A stretch of 64,000 bases of DNA from Actinomycetospora cinnamomea (GCF_003096675.1 NZ_QEKW01000007.1:62001-126000); one strand, 5' to 3'; shown: positions 9,459 to 21,893, numbered from the stretch's first letter. Numbers and translations are program-made. The notes: generated by a model not told the origin, from the letters alone.

Positions 9459-10301
9459 CTACAGCAACCCGACGCCCGCCAGCGCCGCGCGGACGACCTC
9501 GCGCTCGTGCTCGTCGGCCTCGACGAGCGGCAGGCGCAGGCCCCCGACGCGGTGGCCGAGGAGCTCGAGCGCCGCCTTCACGGGGATGGGGTTGGTGGTC
9601 ACGCCCAGGGCATCGAAGACCGGCTTGAGCGCGGCCTCGATCTCGGCGCGCTGGTCGGGCTCGTCGACCATCCGGCGCATCTCGGGGCCCACGACGTGAC
9701 TGGCGACGAGGATGCCGCCGCAGCCGCCCATCGCGAGCACGGAGCCGAACAGGTCGTCGTTGCCCGCGTAGACGCCCAGCCCGTCGACCGGCGCCAGGTT
9801 CGCGTTGTTGGCCTGCTTGACGTAGTCGATCCGCTCGATCTGGGCGAGCTCGGCGAGCAGGTCGTTGGGCAGGTCGACCACCACCCGGGAAGGGATGTTG
9901 TAGAGCACCACGGGCTTGTCGGTGGCGCGCGCGACCTCGCGGTAGTGCGCGAGCACGCCCCGCCGGTTGGGCTTGTTGTAGTACGGCGTCACCGACAGGA
10001 TCGCGTCGGCGCCGAGCTCCGTGGCCCGCTCGGTCATCTCGCAGGCGTGGCGGGTGTCGTTCGAGCCGGTGGAGGCGACGATCGTGGCGCCGGCCGGGCG
10101 GTGCTCGACGGCCAGCTCGACGAGGCGCAGGTGCTCCTCGGTGGACAGCGTCGAGGCCTCGCCCGTCGTCCCGCACACCACGAGCCCGTCGGAGCCGTTC
10201 GCGTACAGGTGGCCCATGAGGTCGACGAACGCGGCCTCGTCGACCGAGCCGTCGGCGGCGAACGGCGTGACGATGGCGGTGAGGACGGCACCGAGGGTCA
10301 T
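9459..10301 (-). CDS. dapA: 4-hydroxy-tetrahydrodipicolinate synthase (DapA)
   Basis: This 280-residue enzyme of the class I aldolase TIM-barrel family condenses pyruvate and aspartate semialdehyde in the lysine/meso-DAP pathway, feeding the peptidoglycan genes further along. The Schiff-base lysine is K162 in DYVKQA, the catalytic tyrosine Y134 in LYNIPSR, and CGTTGE near 44-48 is the substrate-binding motif; numbering is close to E. coli DapA. The ATG at 10301 is preferred over a GTG 18 nt upstream because TLGAVLTAIVTPF starts right after it, as in the family. It lies 33 nt downstream of the cupin gene. Confidence 0.92.
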   Translation of the reverse strand: MTLGAVLTAIVTPFAADGSVDEAAFVDLMGHLYANGSDGLVVCGTTGEASTLSTEEHLRLVELAVEHRPAGATIVASTGSNDTRHACEMTERATELGADAILSVTPYYNKPNRRGVLAHYREVARATDKPVVLYNIPSRVVVDLPNDLLAELAQIERIDYVKQANNANLAPVDGLGVYAGNDDLFGSVLAMGGCGGILVASHVVGPEMRRMVDEPDQRAEIEAALKPVFDALGVTTNPIPVKAALELLGHRVGGLRLPLVEADEHEREVVRAALAGVGLL

Positions 10302-10334
10302 GCCTGCAGGTTGCCCCACGGCACGGGTCCGGGT

Positions 10335-10715
10335 CTACGCCGGGTCGGGTCCGTCGACGTTGATCGTGGGCGGACCGGAGCCCGCGCGCCCGATGACCGC
10401 GGTCGAGCGCTCGCCCGTCGGGTTCGACTCGCGGTGGACGGTGTGCGGGGGGACGCGCAGGAAGTCGCCGGGCCCGGCCTCGACGGCGTCGCCGCCGCCG
10501 GGGCCGAACTCGAGGCGCATGGCGCCGCGCACGACGTAGAGGCTGGTCTCGTGCTCGCCGTGGTGGTGCCACCCCGATGAGGCGCCGGGCTCGGTGTGCA
10601 CCAGGCCCGCCCACAGCGCCTGCGAGGAGAACGCCACCTGCCGCTGCATCCCGGGGGTTGGGTCGCCCTCGGCCAGCTCCGGTCCACGGAAGACCTCGAC
10701 GGGTTCGCTGCTCAC
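10335..10715 (-). CDS. Cupin-domain protein
   Basis: This 126-residue single-domain cupin has motif 1 as WHHHGEHETSLYVVRG (two to three histidines plus Glu, the usual metal ligands) and motif 2 as PPHTVHRESN. Such proteins range from small dioxygenases and isomerases to metal-binding regulators. I chose GTG 10715, because the only upstream ATG (10751) lies inside the hairpin that ends the mdh transcript. The gene precedes dapA by 33 nt and may be transcribed with it. There is no substrate clue. Confidence 0.75.
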   Translation of the reverse strand: MSSEPVEVFRGPELAEGDPTPGMQRQVAFSSQALWAGLVHTEPGASSGWHHHGEHETSLYVVRGAMRLEFGPGGGDAVEAGPGDFLRVPPHTVHRESNPTGERSTAVIGRAGSGPPTINVDGPDPA

Positions 10716-10725
10716 GGCGACGAGT

Positions 10726-10765
10726 GTGCGTGCTTTCCCGCGCCAGGGCACGGGAAAGCACGCAC
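10726..10765 (-). terminator. 15-bp perfect hairpin after mdh
   Basis: GTGCGTGCTTTCCCG (10726-10740) pairs exactly with 10751-10765 around a 10-nt loop. It begins 11 nt past the mdh stop (10777) on the same strand and is not followed by a T-run, as is common for actinobacterial terminators. It separates mdh from the cupin-dapA pair. Confidence 0.7.
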
Positions 10766-10776
10766 CAGAGCGAAGC

Positions 10777-13296
<2,520 letters not shown>

Positions 13297-13305
13297 TCAC
13301 AGCCC

Positions 13306-14064
13306 TCACGGCGGGGGCACCGGGCCGTCGTCGGGGACGGGACCGACGGTCTCCGGCGGGTCGCGCCCGTCGTCGGTCTGCTCGGGGAGCAGCGGCGACA
13401 CCGCGAGCGCACCGATGCGCGCCCCGGGCGGGGCCACCTCGACGGCACGCACGCCCGGCCGGGCCGTGAGCGCGGGTACCCCGGGCCGACCGGCCGGATC
13501 GATCTCGACGACGGCGGCCACGATGCACGCGCAGCCCGCCGCCAACCGCGCGGATTCGGTGGCGGCCACCGTCGCCGGCCGGCCCTGCCCCGTGCGGGCC
13601 AGCTCGCCCGCCCGGTTGGCCGCCTGGGTCTCGGCGAGGCGCAGCGCGGTCGCGAGGTCGACGGCGCCGGTGTCGTCCACCGAGACGCGACGCAACGCGG
13701 TCTGCACCCGCGGCAGCGGCACCCGGAAGACCGCCTCCCGGACACCGACTCCCGCGAGCGCCGCGGCGGCGCCGGCCGGGTCCTGCCCGGTCGTGAACGC
13801 CACCAGCGCCGGCCGCGGCCCGGGCGGGCCCGGCGGCACGGTGCGGGCGCGTCCCAGGTAGCCCGCGACGGTCTCGCCGGCCCCGGGACCCAACCGGGTC
13901 GCGTCGGTGCTGCCCGTCCCCTCCCCCGGCGCGCTCGAGGACCCGGCCACCCACGCGGTCGCCAGCGCCACCACGAGGACGACGGCCAGCACGACCGCCA
14001 CGGTCGGCCATCGCAGCAGGGGCCCGTCGTCGTCCTCGTCGTCGGGCTCGTCGGGCGTGGTCAG
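13306..14064 (-). CDS. Orphan single-pass membrane protein (start uncertain)
   Basis: This is an unrecognised protein. It has an acidic cytoplasmic head ([10 protein letters not shown]), one membrane helix ([23 protein letters not shown]) and an extracellular alanine-rich domain of about 170 residues with a CAC motif in [16 protein letters not shown]. No ATG, GTG or TTG lies between the upstream ATG at 14181, which would give a 291-residue form overlapping rluD by 120 bp, and the membrane helix. The position that fits the local pattern is a CTG at 14064 overlapping the rluD stop as CTGA. The end is certain; the start is an inference. It is last in the antiporter-lspA-rluD chain. Confidence 0.6.
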   Translation of the reverse strand: MTTPDEPDDEDDDGPLLRWPTVAVVLAVVLVVALATAWVAGSSSAPGEGTGSTDATRLGPGAGETVAGYLGRARTVPPGPPGPRPALVAFTTGQDPAGAAAALAGVGVREAVFRVPLPRVQTALRRVSVDDTGAVDLATALRLAETQAANRAGELARTGQGRPATVAATESARLAAGCACIVAAVVEIDPAGRPGVPALTARPGVRAVEVAPPGARIGALAVSPLLPEQTDDGRDPPETVGPVPDDGPVPPP

Positions 14065-14996
14065 CTCGCCGCCCGCAGGTTCTCCAGGGCCGTCGCCAGG
14101 TCGGCGGGAGGCTCGCTGGTGTACTCCACCCAGCGCCCGTCGGCGGGGTGGTGGAAGCCGAGGCGGTGGGCGTGCAGCCACTGGCGGGTCAGGCCCAGCT
14201 GCCGGGCGAGCACGGGATCGGCGCCATAGGTGAGGTCGCCGACGCAGGGGTGGCGCACCGCGGAGAAGTGCACGCGGATCTGGTGGGTCCGCCCGGTCTC
14301 CAGCTCCACCTCGAGCAGCGACGCGGCCCGGAACGCCTCCACCGTGCGGTAGTGCGTGACGCTGGGCCGCCCGTCGCGGACGACGGCGAACTTCCAGTCC
14401 TGCTTCGGGTGACGGTCGATGGGGGCATCGATCGTGCCCTCGCTCGGGTCCGGGTGGCCCTGGACGACCGCGAGGTAGACCTTCGCCACGGTCCGCTCGC
14501 GGAAGGCCGCCTTCAGCACCGAGTAGGCCCGCTCGGACTTGGCCACCACCATGACGCCGGTGGTGCCGGCGTCGAGGCGGTGCACGACGCCCTGGCGCTC
14601 GGCCGCCCCGCTCGTGGCGATCCGGATGCCCAGCGCCGCGAGCCCGGCGACGACCGTGGGGCCCGCCCAGCCCGGGCTCGGGTGCACGGCCACGCCGACG
14701 GGCTTGTCGACGACGACGATCTCGTCGTCCTCGTGCAGCACCACGAGGCCCTCGACGGCCTCCGCCGTGATGATGCCGCCCCCGCCCGCCTCCGCCGGCT
14801 CGGGCAGCTCGACCTCGAGCCAGGCGCCCGCCACGAGCCGGTCGGACTTGCCGGCCGCCACCCCGTCGACGCGCACCGCCCCGTCGGCGGCGAGCTCGGC
14901 CACGACCGTGCGGGACAGGCCGAGCATCCGCGAGAGCCCCGCGTCGAGGCGCATCCCGTCGAGGCCGTCGGGCACGGGCAGGGTGCGCAGGCTCAC
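14061..14996 (-). CDS. rluD: RluD/RluA-family 23S rRNA pseudouridine synthase
   Basis: This 311-residue enzyme has an N-terminal S4 RNA-binding domain (about 14-65) and a catalytic domain carrying HRLDAGTTG with catalytic D142. [26 protein letters not shown] is the typical RluA/RluD entry strand. It isomerises uridines in large-subunit rRNA. The GTG start at 14996 overlaps the lspA stop as GTGA, so translation is probably coupled. The rluD-lspA pairing is conserved in many bacteria, which supports both calls. Which uridine is modified cannot be told from sequence. Confidence 0.92.
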   Translation of the reverse strand: MSLRTLPVPDGLDGMRLDAGLSRMLGLSRTVVAELAADGAVRVDGVAAGKSDRLVAGAWLEVELPEPAEAGGGGIITAEAVEGLVVLHEDDEIVVVDKPVGVAVHPSPGWAGPTVVAGLAALGIRIATSGAAERQGVVHRLDAGTTGVMVVAKSERAYSVLKAAFRERTVAKVYLAVVQGHPDPSEGTIDAPIDRHPKQDWKFAVVRDGRPSVTHYRTVEAFRAASLLEVELETGRTHQIRVHFSAVRHPCVGDLTYGADPVLARQLGLTRQWLHAHRLGFHHPADGRWVEYTSEPPADLATALENLRAAS

Positions 14997-15565
14997 GGGC
15001 GCTCCTCCCCCGCCCGCGTCCCGTCGAGGTCGCGGCCCAGCAGCGCGAGCAGCACGAGGACGACCCCGCCGACGGTGATCGCCGAGTCGGCGACGTTGAA
15101 CACCGGGAACCAGCCCACCGAGACGAAGTCGACGACGTGGCCCTGCAGCGGTCCGGGACCGCGGAAGAAGCGGTCGACGAGGTTGCCCAGGGCCCCGCCG
15201 AGCACCAGGCCCAGCGCCAGCGCCCAGCCCCGCGAGCGCAGCCGCCGGGCGAACCGCACGATGCCGACGACCACGGCCAGCGCCACCAGGGTCAGCACCC
15301 AGGTCAGGCCGGTGGCCAGCGAGAACGCGGCGCCGGGGTTGCGGACGAGCGTGAAGGAGACCAGGTCGCCGATCAGCGGCACGCGCTCGCCGTCGCGCAA
15401 CCAGGACACCATGACGATCTTGGTGACGAGGTCGAGGACGATCACGACGGCCGCGATGGCGACGAGCAGGCCGAGCTGCTTCGGGGGCTGCTCGGCGGGA
15501 GGCGCCGTGTCACGGTCGGGCCCACTGTCCGATCCGCTCTCCGGCTCGGTGGGTGCGCTGCTCAC
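14993..15565 (-). CDS. lspA: Lipoprotein signal peptidase II
   Basis: This 190-residue four-helix membrane aspartyl protease removes signal peptides from prolipoproteins (for example the LppM-type lipoprotein at 44441). The catalytic aspartates are D131 in [10 protein letters not shown] and D160 in [17 protein letters not shown] near 74-82 is conserved. The first 30 residues are a polar, acidic extension not needed for activity. The GTG start at 15565 overlaps the upstream antiporter stop as GTGA. Confidence 0.95.
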   Translation of the reverse strand: MSSAPTEPESGSDSGPDRDTAPPAEQPPKQLGLLVAIAAVVIVLDLVTKIVMVSWLRDGERVPLIGDLVSFTLVRNPGAAFSLATGLTWVLTLVALAVVVGIVRFARRLRSRGWALALGLVLGGALGNLVDRFFRGPGPLQGHVVDFVSVGWFPVFNVADSAITVGGVVLVLLALLGRDLDGTRAGEERP

Positions 15566-17277
15566 CGTCCCATCGTCCCAGCTCCCGAGTCCTCGTCCGC
15601 CGCCCCGCCCGCCGGACGGGATGCGGTGTCGTCCACGCTCCCCTCGTCCGTGCCGTCGCCGGTCCGGCGAGGCGGGGGGCGGCGCTCGACGGCGGGCGGG
15701 GCGGGTGGCCGCGGCCCCGTGACGGTCGGGCCGTCGTCACGGACCGGCGCGGGGCGGGGCGTCGCCCGCGACGACCCCCGCAGCGCGGGCGTCCCGCCGG
15801 TGTCGCCGTGCCAGCGGGCCAGCCGCCCCGACCGGTCGACGGAGCGCAGTCGCTCCTCCGCCGCCTCCCGTGCGGTCTCCGTGGTGACGACGAGGAGCTG
15901 GTCGCCCTCCTGGATCCGGCTCTCGCCCTGCGGGGTGAAGCTCGTGCCGCCACGGACGACAAGGCTCAGCCCCGAGCCCTCGGGCAGCCGCAGCTCACGG
16001 ACGTAGACGCCGTGGAGGCGCGAGCCCTCGGGCACGGTCATCTGCAGCAGGTCGGCGCGCAGGCTCTCCAGGGGCGCGGCGTCGACCTCGATCTGCTCGA
16101 CCCGCGAGTCGCCCGCCAGCCCGAGGGTGCGCGCGACCAGCGGCAGCGTCGTGCCCTGCACGAGAACGAGCACCACGACGAGCACGAAGACCACGTCGAC
16201 GAGCCGGCCCGCGCCCGGGACGCCCTCGGTCAGCGGGACGAGGGCGAGCACGATGGGTACGGCGCCGCGCAGCCCCGCCCAGGACAGGAACACCTGCTCG
16301 CGCCAGGGCACGCGGAAGCCGATCGCCGCCGCGACGACCGACAGCGGCCGCGCCGCGAACACCAGCACCGCGCCGGCGATGAGGCCGGGCACGAGCGCCT
16401 CGCCGAGACGTCCCGGGGAGACGTAGAGCCCGAGCAGCACGAAGAGCCCGATCTGGGCGAGCCAGCCCAGGCCCTCGGCGAACGAGCGGGTGCCCTCGCG
16501 GTGCGGGAGCGTGGAGTTGCCGAGCACGAGCGCGGCGACGTAGGTGGCGAGCAGGCCCGAGGCGTGCGCGAGCTGCGCGGAGGCGTACGCGACGATGCAG
16601 ACCGCGAGCGTGGCGAGGGGGTAGAGCCCTGTCGCGGGGAGCGCCGCCCGCCGCAGCCCCGCCGCCCCGAGCCGCCCGAGCACGATGCCGATCAGCGCGC
16701 CGAGGACGAGCTCGTAGACCACGAGCAGGGGGTCGAGCCAGCTCAGTGCAGCGGTGGACGACAGCAGCACGACGGCGAGGAAGACCGGGGCGTCGTTGAG
16801 CCCCGACTCGAGCTCGAGCGAGCCGACCAGGCGCCCGCCGAGGCCCATGTTGCGCAGCACGCTGAACACCGCGGCCGCGTCGGTCGACGACAGCACCGCG
16901 CCCCAGAGGAACGCGATCCGCGCGTCGAGACCGAGCAGCGCCCAGAGCGCGAGCCCGGTGACGCCGATGCTCACCGCCACGGCCACGGTCGAGAGCGCGA
17001 CACCCAGCCCGAGCGCCGGACGCACCGTCGACCAGCGGGTGGAGAGCCCGCCGTCGGCGAGGATCAGCACGAGCGCCGCGATCCCGAGCGCCTGCGTGAG
17101 CGCGGCGTCGTCGAACTCGATGCCCAGGCCCGACTCGCCGAGCGCGACGCCGATCGCGAGGTAGATCAGCAGCGACGGGAGCCCGACCCGCGTGGAGAGC
17201 CGGACCGCGAGCACGGCGACGAGCACGACCGCCGCGCCGGCCCCGAGCAGGAGGGGCAGCTGGTCCACGCCTCGCAC
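15562..17277 (-). CDS. NhaP2-type K+/H+ antiporter with TrkA-C domain
   Basis: This 571-residue member of the cation:proton antiporter-1 family has about 12 membrane helices (residues 5-395). [13 protein letters not shown] and [17 protein letters not shown] carry the conserved transport-site acids. A cytosolic TrkA-C (RCK-C) domain follows (about 405-490, [25 protein letters not shown]...EGDQLLVV), then a disordered Pro/Arg tail. NhaP2 antiporters export K+ or Na+ in exchange for H+, gated by the TrkA-C ligand. The GTG at 17277 has GGAGGGGGTG upstream, and a TAGGGT hexamer (17302-17307, minus) is a plausible -10. It heads the chain with lspA, rluD and the orphan membrane protein. Confidence 0.88.
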   Translation of the reverse strand: MRGVDQLPLLLGAGAAVVLVAVLAVRLSTRVGLPSLLIYLAIGVALGESGLGIEFDDAALTQALGIAALVLILADGGLSTRWSTVRPALGLGVALSTVAVAVSIGVTGLALWALLGLDARIAFLWGAVLSSTDAAAVFSVLRNMGLGGRLVGSLELESGLNDAPVFLAVVLLSSTAALSWLDPLLVVYELVLGALIGIVLGRLGAAGLRRAALPATGLYPLATLAVCIVAYASAQLAHASGLLATYVAALVLGNSTLPHREGTRSFAEGLGWLAQIGLFVLLGLYVSPGRLGEALVPGLIAGAVLVFAARPLSVVAAAIGFRVPWREQVFLSWAGLRGAVPIVLALVPLTEGVPGAGRLVDVVFVLVVVLVLVQGTTLPLVARTLGLAGDSRVEQIEVDAAPLESLRADLLQMTVPEGSRLHGVYVRELRLPEGSGLSLVVRGGTSFTPQGESRIQEGDQLLVVTTETAREAAEERLRSVDRSGRLARWHGDTGGTPALRGSSRATPRPAPVRDDGPTVTGPRPPAPPAVERRPPPRRTGDGTDEGSVDDTASRPAGGAADEDSGAGTMGR

Positions 17278-17365
17278 CCCCTCCAGCCCACGGAGGGGAC
17301 GACCCTAGCGACCGTCGGCGCCCGGGAACGCCCTGGATCTCCGGCCGGTGAGCCGGTTCACGGCG

Positions 17366-18721
17366 TCAGCGGCGGCTGTCGGCCCCGCGCGACGCGCTCA
17401 GCGCCGCCACCGGCGTGCACCAGGAGCAGCCGGTGAAGCCGAGCTCCAGCGCCTCCGACGCCGGCAGCGGGATGACCTCGCGGCCGTAGAGGTAGCTGCA
17501 GCGCCCGAGGTGGAACAGCGGTTCCTCGTCGATGACGAGCACCTCGTCGTCGAGTCCGGCGACGGCCTGCCGGGTGGTGTCGTCGACGGGCTCCTCCTCC
17601 GGCTGCGACGCCGGGGGCGGGGGCGGCGGAGCGGCGCCGGCCGGTCCGCCGGGCGCGGCGCCGGGGCCGCCGGGCGGCGGCCCGGCCGGCGGGCGGCCCG
17701 GGCCCTGGCCCTGGCCCGCGGGCGGGCCGCCGGGGCCCTGTCCCTGGGCGGTGGGACCCTGACCTGCGGGCGGCTGACCTGCCGGGCCCTGGGAGCGCGC
17801 ACCGTCCCCGGCGGCCGGGACGGACGAGGCGCCCGCGGCTGCGTCACCGGGGACCTGGCGCATGCGCGCGAGGTCGCTCACGTCCAGCCGGGTGGTGGGC
17901 GCGTCGCCGCCGTCGGCGCCGGAGGTCCCGCGCGGCGGGGCGGAGGAGGCGCCGGCCGTGGAGGTCGCCGTGGTCGCCGCGGCGCTCGCGGCTCCGCCGA
18001 GACGGGCCTCGGCGGGCGTTCCCGGCAGCGGCAGCATCCCCAGCAGCCGGGCGCCCTGCGGCGCACCCGCGACGCGGGAGGACTCCGGGCCCGGCCGTGC
18101 GGCGGTGCTGGCCCAGCGGGAGCCGGCCGAGGTACCCGAGCTCCCCGTCCCGCCGCCGCTCGCGGCCGCCGCACCACCGGCGGCCCCGGCTGCGGCGCCG
18201 ACGCCCGCCGCCGAGGAGCCCTCGCTCCCGGCGCGCCCGCGCCCGTGAGCGGCGCCCTGCCCGTCCTGCGGGGCGCCCGGACCGCGGCCCGGTCCACCCG
18301 CGCCGCCAGGAGCCCCCGGAGGCCGCCCCGGCGGCGGACCGCTCGGCGGCGACGTCGGGCCACCGCCCGCGGTCGCCCCGACGCTCGTCGTCGCCTCCGG
18401 GGAGCCCGGGCCCGAGGAGTAGGGACCCGGGGTGGACCCGGAGGCCGGCGACAGGGGCGGCGGGGTGGCCGCCGGCGACGGGCCCGAGGACGCCGAGGAC
18501 TCCGGGGCCTCGGAGGACTCCGGGGCCTCGGAGGACGGGGTCGCGGGGCGACGTGCCTCGCGCTCACGCCGACGTCGGCGGACGACGTCGGCGATCAGCA
18601 GGGCCGCGGCGAGCACGCTGGCGACGACGGAGCCCCAGGCCCACGTCGCCACCGAGGTGACGACCGCGACCACGAGGAGCCCGAAGGCGACCAGCACGCA
18701 GAGCAGGACGAGGAGCAGCAC
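17366..18721 (-). CDS. Low-complexity membrane protein with conserved Cys-containing C-terminus
   Basis: This 451-residue protein of unknown function has two N-terminal membrane helices (about 1-25 and 29-46) followed by RRRRREREARR. A long Gly/Pro/Ala/Ser-rich disordered region fills roughly residues 55-385. The last 65 residues are ordered and contain HLGRCSYLYGREVIPLP and GFTGCSWCTP, with three cysteines that could bind metal or form disulfides. Position between wag31 and the antiporter suggests a cell-envelope or polar-growth role, but that is context only. The GTG at 18721 is preceded by AAGGG. Confidence 0.72.
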   Translation of the reverse strand: MLLLVLLCVLVAFGLLVVAVVTSVATWAWGSVVASVLAAALLIADVVRRRRREREARRPATPSSEAPESSEAPESSASSGPSPAATPPPLSPASGSTPGPYSSGPGSPEATTSVGATAGGGPTSPPSGPPPGRPPGAPGGAGGPGRGPGAPQDGQGAAHGRGRAGSEGSSAAGVGAAAGAAGGAAAASGGGTGSSGTSAGSRWASTAARPGPESSRVAGAPQGARLLGMLPLPGTPAEARLGGAASAAATTATSTAGASSAPPRGTSGADGGDAPTTRLDVSDLARMRQVPGDAAAGASSVPAAGDGARSQGPAGQPPAGQGPTAQGQGPGGPPAGQGQGPGRPPAGPPPGGPGAAPGGPAGAAPPPPPPASQPEEEPVDDTTRQAVAGLDDEVLVIDEEPLFHLGRCSYLYGREVIPLPASEALELGFTGCSWCTPVAALSASRGADSRR

Positions 18722-18795
18722 GATCGGACCCTTGTGTCAGGGCCACGAGCCCGCACCGACCCCGGAGGACCGGCGCGGGCCGCGCGGCGCGTCCG

Positions 18796-19746
18796 TCAGC
18801 TGCCGGCTTCGGCGCGCGAGCCGTAGCCGCTGGTGGCGTAGCCGGCGCTGCCGTTGCGGGCGTTGTCCGACGGTGCGGCCGAGCCACGGCCCTCGAGGTC
18901 GCGCAGCTGCGACTCGAGGTAGGTCTTGAGACGGGTGCGGTACTCGCGCTCGAAGGTGCGCAGCTCGTCGATCTTCTTCTCGAGCCCGCCCTTCTGCTGC
19001 TCGATGAGGCTGATCGTCTCGTTGTGCTTGCGCTGCGCGTCGCGCTCGAGGGTCGAGGCCTTGTCGCGCGCCTGCCGCTCCAGCGTCTCGGCGCGGGTGC
19101 GCGCGTCGTTCAGCATCGTCTCGGCGCGGGTGCGCGCCTCGTTGACCATGCTGTCGGACTTGGTGCGCGCTTCGGAGAGCAGCTGCTCGGACTTGGTGCG
19201 CGCGTCCGTGAGCATCCCGTCCGCCTCGGACTTGGCCTCGGCGGTGAGCCGGTCGGCCATCTCCTGGGCGAGCCCGAGGACCTTGGCGGCCTGCACGTGG
19301 TGGTCGCCACCGGCGGCGGCGGCCGTCTGGTTCTGGTCCGGCATCCCGAACGGCGGCGGCACGACGGCCTGCTGCGTCTGGGTCGTCTGCGGCTGGGGCT
19401 GCTGCGCCGGCATCGGCTGCTGCACGGTGCGCGGGGCGTCCTCCATTGGGCGGCTCGGCGGCGGAGCCGTCACCTGGGTGGCGGGACCGGAGCCCTGACC
19501 CTGCGACGAGCTCTGCGACGAGGCGGCCTTGCTGCGCGCGTCGTCGAGGTCGGCGTGGGCGGTCGAGAGCTGCTGCTCGAGCTGCTCGACCTGCTCCCGG
19601 AGGTCGTTGTTCTCCTCCAGCAGGCGACCGAGCTCGGCTTCGACGAGGTCGAGGAACGCGTCGACCTCGTCCTCGTTATAGCCCCTCTTCCCGATCGGCG
19701 GCTTGCTGAACGCGACGTTGTGAACGTCGGCAGGGGTCAGCGGCAT
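18796..19746 (-). CDS. wag31: DivIVA/Wag31 polar-growth scaffold
   Basis: This 316-residue DivIVA homologue starts [37 protein letters not shown]. It carries the membrane-binding N-terminal domain (1-60) and a coiled coil (about 30-65), then a Gln/Pro-rich linker (75-140). A long second coiled coil with repeated ARTKSE/ARTRAE heptads (about 155-265) follows. Wag31 forms polar assemblies that direct peptidoglycan synthesis and is a kinase target in mycobacteria. The ATG at 19746 is preceded by GAGGAGA (19751-19757). Its usual partner yggT is absent from the upstream gap. Confidence 0.96.
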   Translation of the reverse strand: MPLTPADVHNVAFSKPPIGKRGYNEDEVDAFLDLVEAELGRLLEENNDLREQVEQLEQQLSTAHADLDDARSKAASSQSSSQGQGSGPATQVTAPPPSRPMEDAPRTVQQPMPAQQPQPQTTQTQQAVVPPPFGMPDQNQTAAAAGGDHHVQAAKVLGLAQEMADRLTAEAKSEADGMLTDARTKSEQLLSEARTKSDSMVNEARTRAETMLNDARTRAETLERQARDKASTLERDAQRKHNETISLIEQQKGGLEKKIDELRTFEREYRTRLKTYLESQLRDLEGRGSAAPSDNARNGSAGYATSGYGSRAEAGS

Positions 19747-20202
19747 CGGATCTCCTCAAGCACTCCTCGGCTGCGGAACCCCAGGTACCTCGGGCTCTTC
19801 GAGCTCCGCCGCCCGCAGAGTACGACCTCTGCGAGCGCCAGAACCATAATGGACGGGTCCAGTGACGCGCTCCCCTCGACGCCCGAATGGTGACGCAGCG
19901 CCACGGGAGAGCCCCCCGAAACCCACAGACCTACCGATCGTCGAGCCGGTGAGCGATCCGCCGGTCGGGTCGTGACGGTCCGTGTCCCTCTACGTGCGGT
20001 GACAGGAAGGGATCCGGGGACGGCCGGGGCCGCGGGCCGGGGCGCGGCACGCTCGGCGCACGGGGAGGGCCACCCGGCGCGCCACGCCGTCGGTCGCCCG
20101 ATCGGCCGCATTCCGCCCGCACGGACGCGCGGTCGGACACGCCGCGTCCCCCTCATCGTCTGCGCGCCCGCGAGCGTGACACGTGACGGCTCGGTGATCG
20201 TC
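19747..20202. other. 456-bp gap between sepF and wag31, without yggT
   Basis: In related genomes a small hydrophobic YggT-family gene lies here. In this window the minus-strand frames give only arginine- and proline-rich translations without membrane helices, so no yggT can be called. On the minus strand, TACTCT and CATTAT about 90 and 110 nt before the wag31 ATG are possible -10 elements for its own promoter. No convincing RNA structure is seen. Confidence 0.6.
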
Positions 20203-21084
20203 TCAGGAGGTCGAGGCGTAGTTCTTCTCGGCCAGCTTGCGCCGGTCCGAGGCGGAGACCTCGACGTTCGGCGGTGAGAGCAAGAACACCCGGTTCGTGA
20301 CCTTCTCGATCGAGCCGCGCAGGGCGAAGGCGAGGCCGGCGGCGAAGTCGACGAGGCGCTTGGCCGCCGCGTCGTCCATCTCGGTCAGGTTGATGATCAC
20401 CGGGATGCCGTCGCGGTAACGCTCACCGATGACACGGGCCTCGTTGTAGCTCTTGGGCTGCAGCGAGGTGATCTCGGCCGGGGCACTGACCGGGTCGGGC
20501 TCGGCCTGGGCCGGGACGCTGCCGCCGGGGCCCAGCGCGGGCACCGAGGTCGAGCCGGACGACGAGGCGGCGGTGCCCGACGACCCCGACGACCCGGAGG
20601 ACCCCGACGATCCGCTCGACGACCCGCTCGACGACACCGAGGACAGCGACGGTGGCGTGCGGGGCGTGGTGGGGCGCACCGAGGTGTGGCTCGGGCCGGT
20701 GTTGGCCGCCCAGCTGCGGCCGCGGCCCGCGCGGGGCACCGTCTCGGTGGCCGGCTCCTCGTCGCGACGGACCTCGGTGACCTCGGGGTCACGCGGACGC
20801 GGCGTGCGCCGGTCCCGGTCGTCGTACCGGTCGTAGCGGTCCGGCCGGTCCTCGTCGGCGTACCGCGAGCGGGGCCGCTCGTACGAGGACTCGTCGTAGC
20901 GGTCGTACCGGCTGTCGTAGCGGTCGTCGTAACGGTCGGCGCCGTAGCGGTGCCGGTCCGAGGAGTGGCGGTCGGCCGCGTGCCGGTCACGGGCGTCGTA
21001 GCGGTCGTCGTATCCGTCGTACGAGTCCAGTTCGTCGGCCGGGACCATGCCGAAGTACGCCTTCACCCGGTGCAGAGTGGTCAT
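20203..21084 (-). CDS. sepF: Cell division protein SepF
   Basis: This 293-residue protein has an N-terminal amphipathic membrane anchor ([13 protein letters not shown]) and a long repetitive linker. Residues about 20-95 are dense in YDDRYD/RYDRYD units and residues about 145-180 are a Ser-Gly run. The C-terminal SepF domain (about 205-293, [22 protein letters not shown]...) is the part that binds the FtsZ tail. SepF tethers FtsZ to the membrane and is essential in actinobacteria lacking FtsA. The ATG at 21084 is preceded by AGGGAGAAGG. The linker is unusually charged. A -10-like TAGCGT sits about 75 nt upstream. Confidence 0.94.
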   Translation of the reverse strand: MTTLHRVKAYFGMVPADELDSYDGYDDRYDARDRHAADRHSSDRHRYGADRYDDRYDSRYDRYDESSYERPRSRYADEDRPDRYDRYDDRDRRTPRPRDPEVTEVRRDEEPATETVPRAGRGRSWAANTGPSHTSVRPTTPRTPPSLSSVSSSGSSSGSSGSSGSSGSSGTAASSSGSTSVPALGPGGSVPAQAEPDPVSAPAEITSLQPKSYNEARVIGERYRDGIPVIINLTEMDDAAAKRLVDFAAGLAFALRGSIEKVTNRVFLLSPPNVEVSASDRRKLAEKNYASTS

Positions 21085-21167
21085 GGCCTTCTCCCTGTCC
21101 GACGGGACCCCTCGCACCATCCGGCCCGTGAGTCACATCCGTGTCGTTCACTCACACGGAACGCTAG

Positions 21168-21893
21168 CTACCGTCGGCCGAGCAACGCCGTACCGACACG
21201 CACGCACGTGGACCCGTGTGCCACGGCCGCCTCGAGATCCCCCGACATGCCCGCCGACAGCGTCGTCGCGTGCGGGTGGGCCACCCGTACCCGCTGCGCC
21301 ACCTCCCACACCGTGGCGAACGCCTCCTCCGGCGCGACGTCCTGCGGGGCCACGGTCATCACCCCGCCGAGGTGCAGGTGGGCGCAGCCGGCGACCCGGT
21401 CGGCCAGCGCCGGCACCTCCGCGACCGGTGCTCCTCCGCGGCCGGGGTCGGCGTCGACGCTCACCTGGACCAGCACCTCGAGCGCATCGGTCCGCTCCCC
21501 CGCGTCCACGGCCTTCGCCGCCGCCGACTCCAGGGCGTCGACGAGGCGTGCGGAGTCGACCGAGTCCACCGCATGCGCCCAGCGCACGAGGCTGCGGGCC
21601 TTGTTGCGCTGCAGCCGGCCCACGACGTGCCAGCGCGCGACGGCGTCGGGGCGCAGCGCCGAGAGCTCGGCGGCCTTCGCCGCGCCCTCCTGCTCCTTGT
21701 TCTCCCCGAAGGCGTCGAGGCCGAGGTCGGTGAGCAGCGCGACGTCGGACGCGGGCCAGGTCTTGGTGACCGCGAGCAGCCGGACCTCGCCGGCGTCGCG
21801 GCCCGCGGCGCGGGCGGCCGCGGCGAGGCGCTCGCGTACCGCGGCAAGGGCCTCGGCCAGCTCGGCCCGCCGATCGTCCTGCGGTGCGGTCAC
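21168..21893 (-). CDS. YggS family PLP-binding homeostasis protein
   Basis: This 241-residue fold-type III PLP protein has the lysine that binds pyridoxal phosphate as K44 in LLAVTKTWP; the phosphate-site sequence SAGMSGDLEAAVAHGST lies at the C-terminus. YggS/PLPBP proteins buffer free PLP and have no enzymatic activity of their own. The start is GTG 21893, which overlaps the pgeF stop as GTGA; a longer frame reaching 21986 would overlap pgeF. It is part of the ftsZ-pgeF-yggS-sepF order conserved in actinobacteria. Confidence 0.92.
   Translation of the reverse strand: MTAPQDDRRAELAEALAAVRERLAAAARAAGRDAGEVRLLAVTKTWPASDVALLTDLGLDAFGENKEQEGAAKAAELSALRPDAVARWHVVGRLQRNKARSLVRWAHAVDSVDSARLVDALESAAAKAVDAGERTDALEVLVQVSVDADPGRGGAPVAEVPALADRVAGCAHLHLGGVMTVAPQDVAPEEAFATVWEVAQRVRVAHPHATTLSAGMSGDLEAAVAHGSTCVRVGTALLGRR

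Noticed and set aside
4794-10580. Very long plus-strand open frame opposite dnaE and dapA
   Set aside because: It lacks recognisable domains, is full of Val/Leu/Arg-rich shadow sequence and lies antisense to dnaE, the acidic orphan and dapA. High GC removes stop codons from opposite frames.
19737-20156. A 139-codon minus frame in the sepF-wag31 gap as a YggT candidate
   Set aside because: The translation is Arg/Pro/Ser-rich with no membrane helices, unlike YggT.
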